From: JAAFIP01 sp043769005
Lineage (GTDB): Bacteria; Pseudomonadota; Gammaproteobacteria; Burkholderiales; Burkholderiaceae_C
Assembly (NCBI GenBank): GCA_043769005.1
Contig: JAYVJV010000089.1
Span: 1-7,764, forward strand
Length of the DNA: 7,764 bases
Reading direction: 5' to 3'
The position numbers and the translations under genes were made by a program. Below are positions 5,673-7,764 of this stretch, in pieces. Position 1 is the stretch's first letter, and each line of letters opens with the position of its first letter. The notes under the pieces were generated by a model. It did no database searches and had not been told where the DNA came from. It saw nothing but the letters and a program-made list of their open reading frames with translations.

Positions 5673-6194
5673 ATGAACTTGGCATTTCTGGATTGGGTTT
5701 TTCTGGCCGTCTTGTTGCTGTCCACGCTCTTGGGTGCCTGGCGCGGCCTGGTGGCCGAGGTGCTGTCGGTGGTGGGCTGGGTCGCAGCTTTTATTGTGGC
5801 GCAATTGTTTGCAACCAGCATCGGGCAGCTTTTGCCCATGGAAGGTTTTAGCGACTCTTTGCGTTACGCAGCAGGTTTTGCCTGCGCGTTTATTGGCACC
5901 GCGTTTGCAGCCGGGCTGGTGACCTGGATGGTGAAAAAACTCATTGAGTCTGTTGGCCTGCGCCCGGTAGACCGCACCCTGGGCGCAGCTTTTGGCCTGG
6001 TGCGCGGGGCAGTGCTGCTGCTGGCAGCGGCCACCGTGGTGTCGATGACCCCGATGAAAGATGCCCCTTGGTGGCGCGAAACGCAAGGGGCGGGCATCGT
6101 GTCGACCGTGCTCAAAGGCCTCAAGCCTGTGCTGCCCGCCGAGCTGGGCAAATACATTAACGTTGCCGGCTACCAGCCGCAACCAAAGGGCTAA
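5673..6194 (+). CDS. cvpA: CvpA family inner-membrane protein
   Basis: The product is 173 residues. It has four hydrophobic helices at about residues 5-22, 27-48, 65-85 and 103-124. The family signatures are an Arg-Gly pair after helix 1 (GAWRGLVAEVLSVVGW, 22-37) and the block VDRTLGAAFGLVRGAVLL (99-116). The gene was named from the E. coli gene needed for colicin V production, where it also precedes purF. Its molecular activity is not established, though the family is linked to envelope integrity. The C-terminal tail (about 126-173) is soluble and ends QPQPKG. The stop lies 4 nt before the purF ATG, and the last codons supply the purF ribosome binding site. This tight cvpA-purF pairing is widespread in proteobacteria and supports both calls. 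The start at 5673 places the first helix correctly. Confidence 0.95.
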   Translation: MNLAFLDWVFLAVLLLSTLLGAWRGLVAEVLSVVGWVAAFIVAQLFATSIGQLLPMEGFSDSLRYAAGFACAFIGTAFAAGLVTWMVKKLIESVGLRPVDRTLGAAFGLVRGAVLLLAAATVVSMTPMKDAPWWRETQGAGIVSTVLKGLKPVLPAELGKYINVAGYQPQPKG

Positions 6195-6198
6195 AAGT

Positions 6199-7698
6199 AT
6201 GTGTGGAATCGTCGGCGTAGCGTCCAGCGCGCCCGTCAATCAACTGATTTACGACGCGCTCTTGCTCTTGCAGCACCGCGGCCAGGATGCCGCAGGCATC
6301 GTCACCCAACTGGGCACCAAGTTTTACATGCACAAGGCCAAGGGCATGGTGCGCGACGTGTTTCGCACCCGCAACATGCGCTCGCTGCCCGGCAACATGG
6401 GCCTGGGCCAGGTGCGCTACCCCACGGCGGGCAATGCCTTCAGTGAAGAAGAGGCGCAGCCCTTTTATGTGAATGCGCCCTTTGGCATCGTGCTGGTGCA
6501 CAACGGCAACCTCACCAATGTGCCCGCGCTGAAAGAGCAATTATTTAGCACCGACCACCGCCACATTAACACCGACAGCGACACCGAGGTGCTGATCAAC
6601 GTGCTGGCCTACGAGCTGGAAAAAACCACACGCGGCGCGGCGCTGACCCCCGCCGATGTGTTCACTGCCGTGCGTGGTGTGCACGCGCGCATCAAGGGCT
6701 CCTACGCCGTGGTGGCACTGATTGCCGGACACGGCCTGCTGGCCTTTCGCGACCCGTTTGGCATCCGCCCGCTGTGCATGGGACAAAGCGCCGACGGGAC
6801 CATCATGCTGGCCAGCGAATCCGTTACCTTAGAGGGCACGGGACACCATCTGGTGCGCAACATCGCGCCCGGCGAGGCCGTGTTTGTCGACCTGCAAGGC
6901 CAGGTGCATACCGCGCAATGCGCAGCCAAAACCCAGCTCAACCCCTGCATTTTTGAGTTCGTCTATTTAGCCCGGCCCGATTCCGAGATGGATGGCATCT
7001 CGGTCTACCAGGCGCGTTTGAATTTGGGCGAGGCCTTGGCCAAGCGCGTCATCTCCACCGTGCCGCCCGACCAGATTGACGTAGTCATCCCCATCCCCGA
7101 GTCGTCCCGTCCCAGTGCGCAACAGTTAGCACAACTACTCGGCCTGCCCTACCGTGAAGGCTTTGTGAAAAACCGCTACGTCGGTCGCACCTTCATCATG
7201 CCTGGCCAGGCGGTGCGTAAAAAGTCAGTCCGCCAAAAGCTCAACACCATCAACAGCGAGTTCAAGGGCCGCAACGTGCTGCTGGTAGACGACAGCATCG
7301 TGCGCGGCACCACCAGCAAAGAAATTGTACAAATGGCGCGTGATGCCGGTGCCCGCAAGGTCTACATGGCCAGCGCCGCGCCGCCGGTGCGCTTTCCCAA
7401 CGTTTACGGCATCGACATGCCCACCAGCGAAGAGCTGGTAGCCCATGGTCGCACGAATGAAGAAATCCGCCAGCTCATCGGTGCCGACGCGCTGATCTAC
7501 CAGGAAGTCGATGGCATGAAAGCGGCGATTGGCAAACTCAACCCCGCCATCAAAGACTTTGATGCCAGTTGCTTTGACGGTGTGTACGTGACGGGCGACA
7601 TCAGCAGCAGCGATGTGAAACGCATCAACGAGAACCGGGTGGGCACGCAGGAGAGCGAGGACGACACCTCGCGTTTGGCCTTGCCTAATCCGAGTTAG
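6199..7698 (+). CDS. purF: Amidophosphoribosyltransferase (glutamine PRPP amidotransferase)
   Basis: PurF makes 5-phosphoribosylamine from PRPP and glutamine, the committed first step of purine synthesis, in the cytoplasm. The product is 499 residues, the usual length. The start must be 6199: it gives MCGIVGVAS, so that Met removal exposes the catalytic Cys2 of the N-terminal nucleophile glutaminase domain. An in-frame ATG at 6061 would bury it. Visible features are LLLQHRGQDAAGI (22-34), Arg73, HNGN (101-104) and FRDPFGIRPL (183-192). The flexible loop is at about 324-348 (KNRYVGRTFIMPGQAVRKKS), and the PRPP-binding loop LLVDDSIVRGTT is at 361-372. It has no propeptide and so resembles the E. 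coli type rather than the iron-sulphur Bacillus type. AAAGGG at 6185-6190 serves as ribosome binding site within the end of cvpA. No promoter of its own is seen. Confidence 0.98.
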   Translation: MCGIVGVASSAPVNQLIYDALLLLQHRGQDAAGIVTQLGTKFYMHKAKGMVRDVFRTRNMRSLPGNMGLGQVRYPTAGNAFSEEEAQPFYVNAPFGIVLVHNGNLTNVPALKEQLFSTDHRHINTDSDTEVLINVLAYELEKTTRGAALTPADVFTAVRGVHARIKGSYAVVALIAGHGLLAFRDPFGIRPLCMGQSADGTIMLASESVTLEGTGHHLVRNIAPGEAVFVDLQGQVHTAQCAAKTQLNPCIFEFVYLARPDSEMDGISVYQARLNLGEALAKRVISTVPPDQIDVVIPIPESSRPSAQQLAQLLGLPYREGFVKNRYVGRTFIMPGQAVRKKSVRQKLNTINSEFKGRNVLLVDDSIVRGTTSKEIVQMARDAGARKVYMASAAPPVRFPNVYGIDMPTSEELVAHGRTNEEIRQLIGADALIYQEVDGMKAAIGKLNPAIKDFDASCFDGVYVTGDISSSDVKRINENRVGTQESEDDTSRLALPNPS

Positions 7699-7764
7699 TT
7701 CTCGAATTCATTGCAGAGCTAATCCGGGCTATGCCGACACCCATTACTTCTACGGTGCCTGTGC
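7699..7764 (+). other. Region after purF with a possible partial gene start
   Basis: An ATG at 7731 opens a frame that stays open to the edge (MPTPITSTVPV), but it has no good ribosome binding site and eleven residues are too few to identify. In related Burkholderiales a methionine-synthesis gene (metZ) often follows purF, and the visible residues neither confirm nor exclude it. No terminator hairpin is seen after the purF stop. Confidence 0.25.

Noticed and set aside
6061..6198. Extended purF start at the in-frame ATG 6061
   Set aside because: It would bury the catalytic Cys2 of PurF and overlap cvpA by over 130 bp.
7716..7737. Possible fourth repeat copy (CTAATCCGGGCTATGCC resembles part of copy B's complement)
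   Set aside because: It needs a one-base gap, the similarity stops at once on the right, and the AAGCAGCTA core is absent.

Overview
The window looks like chromosomal DNA of a betaproteobacterium of the order Burkholderiales, most likely family Comamonadaceae (Rhodoferax/Polaromonas/Acidovorax type). This rests on protein character, a GC-rich coding background, the gene order folC - SPOR protein - cvpA - purF, and a short AT-rich repeat whose core I associate from memory with this family. The genus cannot be fixed from the sequence alone.

Left part (1-3101), all on the minus strand. Read in the direction of transcription, the order is a single-Cys ArsC/Spx-type thioredoxin-fold protein (3101-2763), a membrane sensor histidine kinase (2753-996) starting on TTG only 9 nt after it, a PpnP nucleoside phosphorylase (926-609), and the 5' part of argG (533 to beyond the left edge). 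A short hairpin repeat sits in the argG leader. The kinase has no response regulator beside it in the window.

Right part (3102-7764), all on the plus strand. A 153-bp divergent spacer leads into folC (folate polyglutamylation). folC overlaps by 14 nt a membrane-anchored SPOR-domain cell-envelope protein. cvpA follows, and then purF (first step of purine synthesis) 4 nt later. folC and purF link one-carbon folate metabolism with purine synthesis, and the genes are spaced as one operon. The last 66 bp hold no identifiable gene, only a possible start codon.

The most unusual signal is a short AT-rich interspersed repeat present three times within 1.9 kb. One copy lies in the arsC/folC divergent spacer. 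One is inside folC, read through in frame in one orientation. One is inside the SPOR gene, read through in frame in the other orientation. The two genic copies therefore encode unrelated peptides. This resembles in principle the protein-coding palindromic elements known from Rickettsia. The remaining genes are ordinary housekeeping functions.
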